From Trichobilharzia szidati (lineage: Eukaryota > Platyhelminthes > Trematoda > Strigeidida > Schistosomatidae): a stretch of DNA of 64,000 nucleotides. Below, piece after piece: positions 56,709 to 63,985 of the stretch; the stretch's first letter is position 1; every line of letters starts with the position of its first letter. The position numbers and the translations under genes were made by a program. The stretch covers positions 106,476,582-106,540,581 of the forward strand of contig OX235273.1 in assembly GCA_944472155.2 (NCBI GenBank), written 5' to 3'. The notes beneath the pieces were generated by a model. It was not told the origin of the DNA and did no database searches. It was given only the letters and a program-made list of their open reading frames with translations.

Positions 56709-59700
56709 ATTTACCTGATATTCAGTTTAGTTTTTTTACGAGTTGATCACGGGTTGATATCAGTTAGAGAACCATTGAAAACCAGGGAGTACTGCCAGAC
56801 AGCTGTTTCATAAACCTAGTTTGGGAATCATCGGCAGTACGCACCCACAACCAGGGTTCGAACCCAGGACCTTCAGGTTACAAGGCAAGCTGGCTCGTAT
56901 AGGTGACATGGCTCAAAATCGTTGTCAATGGCGCAGATGTATTCAGTCTCTTTAACCTTCATATTCCTTTCTACCATTATTCATTCTGTTTCACTCTTAT
57001 ACTTATCTAAATTTTCTTGATTCTCCTCTCTCATTTTCCTGTCTACCTTTGTGTGCTCTTTGGAACGTGGCAACTCGAACTGCTGCACTTCGGTGCCAAG
57101 TTCTATGTTGAATCCAGCAGCAGCAGCAGCGTATACCATTCAGCCACTGGGACCCAATTCAATGGCTCATGAATTCTAACCCTTGCAAAAACCGAACTAT
57201 AGAAAAGTAATCTGGTGCTCGCTAGTGACTTGCTACAGGACTGAGTTTCCTGGAGTCAGTTCTAGTGAGAAGTCGTGACCAGTGAGGTCGATCCAGATGT
57301 CACGTGTGAGGATGGATGTCCCACCAACGACAATGGTTGGAGTAGCGCTAAATCACGAATTGGTAGAAGTTACAATTCATGCACTGGCCATTGAATCGGG
57401 TCCCAGTGGCTGAATGGTATACGAGCCAGCTTGCCTTGTAACTGGAAGGTCCTGGGTTTGAACCCTGGGATTGAGTGCGTACTGCCGATGATTCCCAAAC
57501 TAGGATGAAACAGCTGTTCAGTACTCCCTGGTTTTCAACGGTTCTCTAACTGATATCAATCCGTGATCACCTCTTAAAAAAAAACTAACCCTTACAAACC
57601 AGACTATAGAAAATTCAGTTTAGTATTATATTGATATGTCTTATCACTTACAAATGCTTCTGAACTGTAATCTGTTGATATTACTGATCCGATGTTATTT
57701 AAAACACTCGTGTTGCTAATAACAAAAATTCTTTAATCATTATGGATGCATATAACTGTACAAATGGATGAGGAAGTTATCGAAAAGAATGTTCTCTATT
57801 CACTAGTCAGTCATTTAATATTGGAATTATTCAGAAGAAGGAAGACAGAGAGAGAAAGAGACTTCTCTCACACGCATATGCTTCAAACCACAGCAAATGA
57901 GAGGAGATACAACTTATTGGTCTAAGAGACGGCGTTGTATTTACAGCCAATGAGTCACGGGGTTCGAACCCCGGTTCCATCACCTACCGAGGGTCGGACA
58001 GCTAGGTAGTATTGTGGTGAGAGCTGGCTGCTAGCCAAATTGGTAGACAGTAATTTACGTCAATGTGTACGTCCCCAATATTGGTCGTGAGAAAAATAAG
58101 AACAAAGACTGATTCAACAACCAACCACAGCAGACTTTGCGTAGGCGGATACAATTTACAGATAGATAATCTGAACTTCAATAAACGGCCACAAAGAGAT
58201 GAAAGATTAACATTCAACGAGAAACAACCAATCAGAAGGCTGTGTTTTTTTGCTAACAATAATCTATAATAATGTACATGAAAATCTATAAATATCTGTT
58301 GATTTCCTTAATAAACGATCTGTTGCCTGGCACTTGTCTTCTGCTGTTACATTTGGTGTCGCTGCCTACCGACAAATGGAGAGCCTATGCCCTGCAGTTT
58401 TTGATGGAGACATATGGATCTTCGAGCAGGACTTCGAGGCTTCTGCGCAGTTGAGTGGCGTTCAAGATCTGTCAGCGATGAGGCTGTTACTTGGTCAAGC
58501 AAACAGTTTCCAAAGTGGGAAGGACCACATATGGTCACGTTGAGATGGGGTTACGCAGACACAATCGCAATGGCAAACAAGGAGAACATCCGCAAGCGCC
58601 GAGATTCCAGACAGCAAGACAAACGAGCAAAGCCCCTGAAAACAAAGAAGACCGAACCAACTTCAGTCGAAAGTCTTTGACGGCGCGACGAGTGTGTTGA
58701 GAGCTGGCTGCTAGCCAAAGTTGGTAGACAGTAATTGACGTCAATGTTTATGTCCCCAATAATAGCCGTGAGAAAAATGAGAACAAAGGCTTTGCGTAGA
58801 CAGATACAGTTAGCATATAAATGATCTGACATTCAAGAAACAGCCACAAAGAGATGAAAGATTAACTTTCAGTGAAGAAACAACCAATCAGAAGACTGTT
58901 TTTCTGCTAACAATAATCTACAATAATGTACATGAAAATCTATAAATATGTGTTGATTTCCTTAATAAACGATCTGTTGCCTGGCCCTTGTCTTCTGTTG
59001 TTACAGTATCACTAACCCTTACACACACGATACACGTGTATCTTATAGCCGATTGCTGTATGGTATTCTACAAACTAACTAATAAAGAAACAAGAATAAA
59101 CAAAGAATGAAAAAAAGTAAACTTACTTCATATTGACGTTTTTGATTTTCAATTGTTGTCTTAAACTTTCGTCGACGAAATAGATCAGTCAGGGCAACAT
59201 GTACTTCTGGATAATCTTGTTGCAGCAATTTCATAACATCATCTGTTTTAAGTGCTGTTAGGCCAAGATCTGCACGACCAACAGGAACAATGCCTTCTTG
59301 TTGTAACCATGAACGTTCATAAGCATCCATTGCACGTCTTGATAGATCAGGGTACTTACGTTTGAAAGATTTAATCTGATATAGAGATAAGAAAGAGAAA
59401 ATATATATGCAACCTTATTTTTGATATTTGATTAAACCGATGTAAAAACAAAAAATACCTGTCGTTGTGTAATGCATTAGCTAAGGCTCTTGATTTCCAG
59501 ACAGTAGGTTCTACATTCCAACCAACCTCACCTCATATAATTCAATCTGAACAAGTGGGTGGTAATCGTTATCAACCCTCACACGACAAGTGTAGTAATA
59601 AATGTGAGATACAGGATTTCATCATGAGCTGACATTAGTTAGAGAACAATTGGAAAACCTGGGAGTACTGGACAGCTGTTTCGTCCTAGTTTGGGACTCT

Positions 59701-60858
59701 TCAGCAGTACGCACCAACAGCCAGGAGGTTCGAACCCAGGACCTTCTGGTTACAAGGCGAGCTCGTATACCATTCAGCCACTGGGACCCGATCAAGTGGC
59801 CAGTGCATGAATTCTAACTTCTGCCAATTCACGACATAGCGCGAACCCTAACCAATGACTTCGGCGAGTATTTGTCCTCACACCCGACCTGCTGAAGACA
59901 TTGGCTAGGGTTCGCGCTATGTCGTGAATTGGCAGAAGTTAGAATTCATGGGCCATTGGATCGGGTCCCAGTGGCTTAATGGTATATGAGCTCACCTTGT
60001 AACCAGAAGGCCCTGGGTTCGAACCCCCTGGCGTTTGGTGCGTACTGCTGAAGAGTCCCAAACTAGGACGAAACAGCTGTCCAGTACTCCCAGGTTTTCC
60101 AATTGTTCTCTAACTAATGTCAGCTCATGATGAAAATCCTATAACCAATTAAATCCCTACAAACCAACACTTGAAAATAAATGTGAGACTTTGTAGTCTC
60201 TTAAGTTGAGTCACACACTTACTGTGTGAGTGAGGGCGGGCGGGGCGGCGGGGGTGAAACTACCCAGCTGCCAAGACTGAAACAGATGGAGATGGATTTG
60301 AACCAGGAGTCTATCACCCACCACACAGCCCAATGCTCAAGCTAATGAAGTTTCCAAACATGAAAAAAATTCCCCATGAGTAAAACATCAAAAAGAAATA
60401 CACAAGATAAAGGATAACCAACCTTTAAATAATCAGCAAGAATTTCCTGCACAATATACGATTCTTTTTCATTTTTTCCACCTGGAGATTCAGAATCACT
60501 ATCTGCCCAATCATATTCATAAATATCCTCCAAGTGAACATTATCAGCAAGTCCTGAGAATGAAGCAGAACGTGAAGCATTCTCTGACTTTAATCTACTC
60601 TCACGTCTTGAAGGCAAGGCAGAAAGTGAATTACCCGATTGGTTAGTCTAAAAAAAAGAATTTCATTAAATAATTAAAAAAAACTGCCAAACACAACAGT
60701 ACTCGAGATTTTTGTGTATCAGAATCATTATCATCATTTTTTAATGGTGTATCCGGCATACCATCAACACTCATATCCAAGTCGAACATGACAGTTTCAT
60801 CGTCAATTTGATCCTTGAATGGAGCATGATTGTTTTCTGTACAGATTGGTGAATCCAT
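44155..60858 (-). CDS. PHF10: PHF10/SAYP-like PBAF chromatin-remodelling subunit, 5 coding exons
   Basis: Predicted 711 aa, spliced from 60703-60858, 60423-60647, 59127-59375, 48941-49578 and 44155-45022; phases 0, 0, 0, 2, with GT/AG at each junction. The acidic N-terminus is followed by a SAY-type region (about 115-290) with family hallmarks [37 protein letters not shown] and [19 protein letters not shown]. One PHD finger follows at 434-476, with ligands C434, C437, C449, C452, H457, C460, C473, C476 and the PHF10-like core [18 protein letters not shown]-hook-like GRP motifs lie at 484-490 and 571-581. In animals PHF10 is the BAF45a subunit of PBAF, a nuclear chromatin remodeller that reads histone tails. 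Human PHF10 is about 500 aa and has two PHD fingers; here the first is not visible. The SAY region favours PHF10 over the DPF1-3 relatives. Confidence 0.88.
45195..45350 (-). mobile_element. SINE S4 copy, decayed
   Basis: S4 on minus ('cgttcccagtggagcatagg', 'gggtcgaaccccggacc'), shortened in the middle. Confidence 0.6.
45650..46000. mobile_element. Head-to-head pair of SINE S1 copies
   Basis: The minus copy holds the hammerhead slot 45781-45843 (TTGATGA core, stem II imperfect, GAAA) and a tail running down to 45650. The plus copy holds the slot 45905-45968 (TTGACGA, TGAAA after a changed stem II). The two 5' strands, GCAGGTACATCCAG, face each other across a short B-box-less spacer. Confidence 0.8.
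46020..46992. mobile_element. RTE group 1: plus and minus 3' fragments
   Basis: 46020-46560 on plus ('aggcgtagagtgttaggtgagga-ggg', to the 'gtgcaca' 3' end) and 46590-46992 on minus ('gtggcctaaccatctcac', 'gccatataaaggagga'), ending at the N gap. Confidence 0.65.
46993..47086. other. Assembly gap (94 N)
   Basis: A run of 94 N in intron 4 of the PHF10-like gene. Both flanks are RTE-type retroelement sequence, a minus-strand fragment on the left and a plus-strand fragment on the right. The true length of the missing sequence is unknown and it may hide an exon. Confidence 0.99.
47087..47620 (+). pseudogene. RTE group 2 post-RT fragment
   Basis: Plus strand ('ctccatgaatctaggcagtatcg', 'gtcaaggccagataaccgg', 'gtttatcaatagctgtcttcac', 'agatggccggccag'). 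Many stops. Confidence 0.6.
47655..48700. mobile_element. RTE group 1: two copies head to head
   Basis: 47658-48370 on minus (3' end with a TCTG-type tail, post-RT region [40 protein letters not shown]). From 48371 a plus-strand 3' end follows to about 48690 ('caatggctagcgcagatgc', 'gttctatgttgaaaccagccgacc'). Confidence 0.75.
48941..49578 (-). CDS. PHF10: PHF10-like gene, coding exon 4 (SAY region, second half)
   Basis: 638 nt, 212 codons plus 2 nt. The acceptor is TTACACAG before 49578 and the donor GTAAGTG starts at 48940. It begins with a basic helix ([17 protein letters not shown]) and then matches PHF10 through [27 protein letters not shown] and [12 protein letters not shown] Gly run (about 9 Gly within the QRKYKLL to AVIPGQF interval) is an insertion relative to vertebrate PHF10. 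The end is an Asn/His/Asp-rich low-complexity linker. Confidence 0.9.
49740..50480 (+). mobile_element. RTE group 1 3' end, open post-RT domain
   Basis: A 140-codon open stretch: [80 protein letters not shown]. The 3' UTR ends at 'ttctacgttgaatccagac'. A nearly identical copy lies inverted at 55345-55800. Confidence 0.8.
50735..50960 (+). mobile_element. SINE S4-like copy
   Basis: Plus strand: B-box-like GGTTCGACTCCC, 'gaaggctggatgtgaggct', 'aaccccatccc', 'aagccttctgctccactcgga'. More diverged than the other S4 copies. Confidence 0.55.
51010..51560 (+). mobile_element. RTE group 1 3' region, decayed
   Basis: Plus strand ('ttacggttgtgagatatgg', 'tgaggcgtagagtgttacct', 'cacgtattacgcatgctgagcc'). 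Confidence 0.6.
51560..52440 (-). mobile_element. RTE group 1 3' half with (GACC)n tail
   Basis: The tail (CCGA)n complement is at 51558-51580. 52001-52480 is open for 159 codons: [60 protein letters not shown]. It joins a group-2 element at about 52440. Confidence 0.8.
52440..53625 (-). mobile_element. RTE group 2, RT C-terminus to 3' end
   Basis: The 3' end 'ggttcctagtggaacatagg' with (TTA)n is at 52430-52470. Post-RT domain follows at 52500-53050, then RT fragments ([20 protein letters not shown] and DFACG-type FADD remains at 53278-53484). Confidence 0.75.
53700..54080 (+). pseudogene. PLE endonuclease tail
   Basis: Open over 95 codons: [20 protein letters not shown] preceded by [20 protein letters not shown], and after the stop [13 protein letters not shown]. 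Hydrophobic upstream residues (LVMLTAVLG) are not part of the conserved tail. Confidence 0.6.
54085..54420 (-). mobile_element. SINE S3, ribozyme with duplicated core
   Basis: The minus head lies at about 54220-54260 (GGGTTCGATAC, 'gaatagctcagtg'). The ribozyme slot 54140-54200 reads CTTG-CTGACTGATTGGTGAG, i.e. extra bases inside the core box, with ACGAAACC retained. Confidence 0.7.
54440..55335. other. Intron sequence without recognised element
   Basis: A (CTG)n run at 54452-54471 and a near-palindrome around 54600-54650 ('gtagggatatgtg' complement) are the only structures I see. It is in intron 3 of the PHF10-like gene. Confidence 0.45.
55345..55800 (-). mobile_element. RTE group 1 3' end, inverted near-twin of 50027-50480
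   Basis: The minus strand encodes the same chance 70-residue open stretch as 50263-50477 ([20 protein letters not shown] and onward) without a change, so the two copies are very similar in DNA. Confidence 0.85.
55808..56215 (+). repeat. RTE-leader-like repeat (second copy)
   Basis: Matches 22130-22560 at both ends ('ctgctaccttgacgtggtgg', 'cggcctcaagcagttgtcccctggg'), with a different middle. Probably a 5' leader of a non-LTR element; inferred from structure only. Confidence 0.45.
56215..56630 (+). mobile_element. SINE S3, ribozyme with duplicated core
   Basis: Head and B-box (GGGTTCGAGAC at 56367). The ribozyme slot 56399-56462 reads GCCTTG-CTGACTGACTGGTGAG, so CTGA is repeated and the core is spaced wrongly; stem II GTGCC/GCAC and GAAAC are intact. 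Confidence 0.75.
56661..56702. repeat. (ATT)n microsatellite
   Basis: About 14 ATT units, the typical tail of RTE group-2 elements, although no element body is joined to it. Confidence 0.95.
56730..57165 (-). mobile_element. SINE S2 copy interrupted by an RTE end
   Basis: Minus S2; the ribozyme slot at 56788-56842 is damaged (CCGATGA; GACGAAAC broken by 'ataaac'). The head is split by the insertion at 56901-57129; its second part is 57135-57165. Confidence 0.8.
56901..57129 (+). mobile_element. RTE group 1 3'-end insertion with 5-nt TSD and (CAG)n tail
   Basis: Flanked by CGTAT (56896-56900 and 57130-57134), which restores the S2 head when one copy is removed. It is only the last 229 nt of the element plus four to five CAG units: an extreme 5' truncation. 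Confidence 0.85.
57380..57600 (+). mobile_element. SINE S2, CCGATGA subfamily, otherwise complete
   Basis: Head CAGTGGCTGAATGGTATACG, B-box GGGTTTGAACCC at 57453, ribozyme 57479-57524: stem I GTACTG/CAGTAC, stem II TCC/GGA, GAAA, CAGCTG, TT at the cleavage site. U4 of the core is C. Confidence 0.8.
57640..57830 (+). repeat. PLE terminal region with decayed hammerhead-like motif
   Basis: Parallels 400-840 ('gaactgtaatctgttgatattactgatccgatgttattt'). The motif at 57755-57815 reads GGATGAGG, ATCGAAAAG and TTCTCTATTC. No endonuclease tail precedes it, so this may be a solo terminal repeat. Confidence 0.6.
58013..58351 (+). repeat. 5' LTR of the compact element
   Basis: 339 nt, TG...CA ends. Contains AATAAA (58305-58315 region, 'cttaataaacgatctg'), a likely polyadenylation signal shared with the 3' LTR. 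Confidence 0.85.
58693..59005 (+). repeat. 3' LTR of the compact element
   Basis: 313 nt, same ends and AATAAA as the 5' LTR. It ends 122 nt from exon 3 of the PHF10-like gene, within intron 3. Confidence 0.85.
59127..59375 (-). CDS. PHF10: PHF10-like gene, coding exon 3 (SAY region, first half)
   Basis: 83 codons, acceptor TATATCAG before 59375, donor GTAAGTTT from 59126, phase 0. It opens with [17 protein letters not shown] and includes [16 protein letters not shown], both diagnostic of the SAY region of PHF10/SAYP. The downstream intron is 9548 nt and full of mobile elements. Confidence 0.9.
59665..59710 (-). ncRNA. Hammerhead ribozyme, S2 type, intact core (minus copy)
   Basis: On minus: GTACTG (59710-59705), core CTGAAGA (59704-59698), stem II GTCC/GGAC, GAAA, self-complementary CAGCTG, TC, then CAGTAC (59670-59665). 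Position 7 of the core is variable in hammerheads, so CTGAAGA is allowed. Confidence 0.85.
60042..60087 (+). ncRNA. Hammerhead ribozyme, S2 type, intact core (plus copy)
   Basis: GTACTG 60042-60047, CTGAAGA 60048-60054, stem II 60055-60069 (GTCC/GGAC, 7-nt loop), GAAA 60070-60073, CAGCTG 60074-60079, TC 60080-60081, CAGTAC 60082-60087. Predicted cleavage falls between 60081 and 60082. Identical to the minus copy. Confidence 0.85.
60423..60647 (-). CDS. PHF10: PHF10-like gene, coding exon 2
   Basis: 75 codons, acceptor TTTTTTTAG before 60647, donor AAAG-GTTGGT after 60423, phase 0. It encodes a Ser/Arg-rich segment, an acidic stretch ([14 protein letters not shown]), then [12 protein letters not shown], which leads into the SAY region. 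Confidence 0.85.
60703..60858 (-). CDS. PHF10: PHF10-like gene, coding exon 1
   Basis: 52 codons from ATG at 60858 to a GTACTG donor at 60702, phase 0. It encodes an acidic leader rich in Asp ([18 protein letters not shown]). The following intron is only 55 nt (60648-60702); very short 5' introns are a known schistosome gene feature. The start is the only in-frame Met upstream of the acidic run; an untranslated 5' exon cannot be excluded. Confidence 0.72.
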
Positions 60859-61327
60859 TGGAAAAGAAAAACTGTTATAAATCAGCTTGGTAGAAAAGGT
60901 ATGATTTGTTTGTTTGGAAGATTGATGATCTATCTAATCAGTCTGTGCGAGTGCCTGTGTTATCATAGATGAAATTTAAAAAAAAGAGAAAAACACCAAA
61001 GACAATGATGAGTTAACCAAATTTAGCATGAATATCGTCAATAACTACTACTATTTAAAAAAACACCTTCAGAAAAGTGTAAAGATGTACTCTTAAAGTG
61101 AGATTTCAAAGATCTCTAATATATATTCAACACTGAGTAACCTCAAAAAGTTGGTGTGCTAGTCGACATTCAGGAGATCAGCTTTTGATATAAAAAAAGT
61201 AACAGCAGGAAAAATAACAAAATCTATGAGGACAGGAATATTTCCAGATTAATCATATTAGGCATAAAGAACACAATAAACAGATGGTAACTCATTCCTC
61301 ATGAGGCGGAGTTAACTCCCTTTTTTC
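60859..61327. other. 5' flank of the PHF10-like gene
   Basis: AT-rich and free of recognised repeats; it should contain the promoter and any 5' UTR on minus. I see no motif that fixes a transcription start. Confidence 0.4.
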
Positions 61328-61343
61328 CAACTAATCGCACTGT

Positions 61344-62523
61344 CTGTCTGTCTCTGTCTGTTTTCGACATAGAACTTTGCACATATGTGCGGCAGTTCAA
61401 GTCGCCACACTCCATGTAGCACACAAAGGAAGAGAAGAAAGTAGGAGAAATGCATAATATAGACAGTAAACAGAGGTGTGAGACAAAGGTATAGTAATAA
61501 CGAAGAACGAAACAGTTTCATTGGAAATCATAAGTCACAAGGAGTGGATGCACCTGCGCCATTGAGAACGATTTTGAGCCATATCACCAATTGTTTCCAA
61601 CCATTGGTTTATACGGTCCTGAGGACCCCAACCAGGAAGTCTACACCTTCCTACGTGGCTTAAACTAACTGTTGTGGATTTCATTGATTGGTGAAGCCAT
61701 GTTTTGGTCTGACCACTACTAACTCTTTTCCAACCTGACCCTATATCAGCTAACACTGTCCATTATCGAGGAAGGCGATGACTAGGCATACGTAACACAT
61801 GTCCTAACCATCTCAATCGATGTAATTTCACAGTCTCGTCGACTGATTTCCCCTCCTTACCTAGCACTCGACGCCTAACCTCAATATTGCTCACCTTATT
61901 ATACCACTTGATACGGGAAATAGAACGCAGGCACCTATGATCAAAACGGCTAGTCTTTTCATGTCTTCCGCTCTCTCTCACAGCCATAAAGGAGGACAGA
62001 GCGGACTGTTGAGCAGTACACACGCCCTTTGGTCGATAGTCGGATATCGCGTCTACGCCAGAGACGGCGTAAACTGGCATATGCGAACCTAGCCCTCTGT
62101 ATTCGTTCTGAGATTTCGTCGGAGATCAACCCGTTGGGGCTGATGGTACTTCCCAAGTAAGTGAAGCGGTCAACGTGCTCTACCACTATAGGCACAAACA
62201 CGAGAAAACCAGGCAGGTTTTAGGCCAGGAAGAGGGTGTATTGATCATATCTTCACCCTCCGACAGATTCTAGAACATAGGCATTCCTACCGGCGTCCAA
62301 CAATCATTATATTTCTTGACCTAAAGGCGCCATTCGATTCTGTCGACCGAGAAGTACTCTGGCGATGCTTGGCTGTAAAGGGAATGCCGAGAAAATACAT
62401 AGCACTGATTAGGGCGCTCTACTCGTACTCACGCAGCCAGGTGAGGCCTTACGGCGAGTTTTCATCTGAAGTGGTGACGACTAGTGGCGTCTGTCAAGGA
62501 TGCCCATTATCCCCATTTCTATT
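61344..62523 (-). mobile_element. RTE group 1, twin-primed insertion with 16-nt TSD
   Basis: The 3' part is on minus (61344-62195: TCTG-type tail, post-RT domain [20 protein letters not shown]). The 5' part is inverted on plus (62200-62523), encoding the RT motifs QAGFRPGRGCIDHIFTLRQ, LDLKAPFDSVDREVLWRCL and SGVCQGCPLSPFLFN. CAACTAATCGCACTGT flanks the whole (61328-61343 and 62524-62539). Confidence 0.88.
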
Positions 62524-62639
62524 CAACTAATCGCACTGTTAGTATACAGAAGATAAGGAAACTTGTAAAAATGGTATGTTGCAAGACAAGCGACAATCTT
62601 CAATGTTGTTATACAAGGAATAAATAAGGCCTATTCGTA

Positions 62640-62815
62640 GCTCTGTTATAACTCACCTTGTAGATACTGAACATAAAGTTGATGTTAACAGGGCATCTAA
62701 AGCTACCTATCGTATTCCAACTAACCTTAGTTTCGTTTCAAGAGTCAATCTTCTACATATAGCTAAATCCATCAAAATACACCTGAAGAAGCTTAACTTA
62801 TGTACTCAGTGGCAA
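62640..62815 (+). pseudogene. PLE endonuclease tail
   Basis: Reads LVDTEHKVDVNRASKATYRI, PTNLSFVSRVNLLHIAKSI and LKKLNLCTQ, then is cut by an S5 SINE. The PLE terminal motif resumes near 63290. Confidence 0.65.
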
Positions 62816-62821
62816 CTGGTG

Positions 62822-63010
62822 CAGCTGCGTCGGTGGCACAGTGGTTAGGACTCTCGCCGACCATGCACATGGTCCGGGATTCGATCCCCTGCCGGCGCAC
62901 ACCCGATATCTATGGTCGGCCTGAATTTGGGCTACCGATATCCATGCTGAAAATTCCACACTTGTACTGAAAATACGGTGTGGAATCAAGCTGTAAATCA
63001 AAATTAAAAA
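62822..63010 (+). mobile_element. SINE S5, best copy
   Basis: Head GTCGGTGGCACAGTGGTTAG, B-box GGGATTCGATCCCC, 'gccggcgcacacccgatatc', body to 'gtgtggaatcaagctgtaaatc' and an A-rich tail. Inserted in a PLE 3' end. Confidence 0.85.
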
Positions 63011-63289
63011 AAAATAAAAAAATTTCTTTCCTTTAGCCATGATTAACTGAGTGTAAGAATCTAATAATTTCTCTTTTTCTCTAAACCTTTTACAATGTAT
63101 TATTTATTTTAAGCATCCTTAATTGTCGCATAAATTCTCATCTTAATCGTATCTGATATACAATTTAGTATCGCATTTTTCTGCATATTATCGCAATCAC
63201 ATGCTTTTGAAGCGTAATTCTTTATTTGTCTTAAGAACTCGATATTATTTAAAACACACCAATACTGTCAATAACGATTAATCTTCAAA

Positions 63290-63345
63290 TACACCTGTAG
63301 GACCTAATGAGAAAGTTATCGAAAGCAGTATTCTTTGTTTAATCG
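63290..63345 (+). ncRNA. PLE hammerhead-like remnant
   Basis: CTAATGA (G5 changed), ATC-GAAA, stem I GGAC with GTTT and stem III AGTA/TATTCT-like; closest to 16378-16430. Confidence 0.35.
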
Positions 63346-63494
63346 TCATTTTGTCTTCTAAATGTCTAGATGGAGATTTGTACTTTAAATTACTTTATAA
63401 GTACACTGCTTATTATATAATTCCCATCGGAATACTGTTCTATGACTCCAAATTATTTTTAATACCTGTCTTAATCTAACCAAATGGTACATGA

Positions 63495-63725
63495 CTGACT
63501 GAGTGGTTTCAACATAAAACTTTGCTAAGAAGTGCAGCAACTCGAGTCGCCACACTCCATGAAGGACACAAACGAAGAAAAAAGATATTCGGAAGAACGA
63601 TAATAAGCATATATGTGATGGATAAACAATAGTAACATAGGAAAACAGTAAGCATATGACAGATCAAAGAGAGTGAATGCATCTACGCCAGGCATTGAGA
63701 GAGATTTTGAGCCATATCATCAATT
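63495..63725 (-). mobile_element. RTE group 1 3' end
   Basis: The complement of the 3' UTR ('caacataaaactttgctaag', 'gagtcgccacactccatgaa', 'gattttgagccatatcatc'). Confidence 0.7.
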
Positions 63726-63737
63726 GTCTTCTTGATT

Positions 63738-63985
63738 TTTTTTATTCCTTTACGTTCCCAGTAGAACATAGGGCTACTTCAAGCTAGAGCTTTGAAGTTT
63801 CCGTGGCAGTGGTGTTTATTTTTACGCGATGGGGTTGCTAGCCTCATGCCCAACCTCTCCTCTTTATCAGTCTTATTACTGGCTTAGCGAGATAAAGAAG
63901 TGTGTCGGCGACTGAGAGTCGAATCCCGAACCACCTGCGTGGTTGGCAAGCATCCTACCTCTGAGCCACCGACGTGCAGTTATCT
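63738..63985 (-). mobile_element. SINE S4 copy
   Basis: Well preserved S4 on minus: body from 'tacgttcccagtagaacatagg' and head with A-box-like TGGCTCAGAGGTAGG near 63965. It is inserted in, or next to, an RTE end that resumes at 63986 ('cttcagccattagt'). Confidence 0.8.

Larger units (their letters stand above)
58013..59005 (+). mobile_element. Compact LTR retroelement (TRIM-like), complete with 4-bp TSD
   Basis: Two LTRs (58013-58351 and 58693-59005) start TGTG-TGAGAGCTGG and end TTACA. They are similar but not identical; the 3' LTR lacks an about 26-nt block near 58115. GTAT flanks both ends (58009-58012 and 59006-59009). The internal part is only 341 nt: a PBS-like TGGTGTCGCTGCC right after the 5' LTR and a short gag-like open stretch ([20 protein letters not shown]). 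No protease, RT or integrase. It must use proteins of a larger LTR element to move. Confidence 0.85.
59610..60180. mobile_element. Inverted pair of SINE S2 copies with two intact hammerheads
   Basis: Minus S2 (about 59610-59880) and plus S2 (about 59890-60180) share tail ('atttcatcatgagctgac'), ribozyme, B-box (GGTTCGAACCC) and head region; the arms face each other. The shared upstream block ('ttcacgacatagcgcgaa') lies at the centre. Sits in intron 2 of the PHF10-like gene. Confidence 0.85.
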
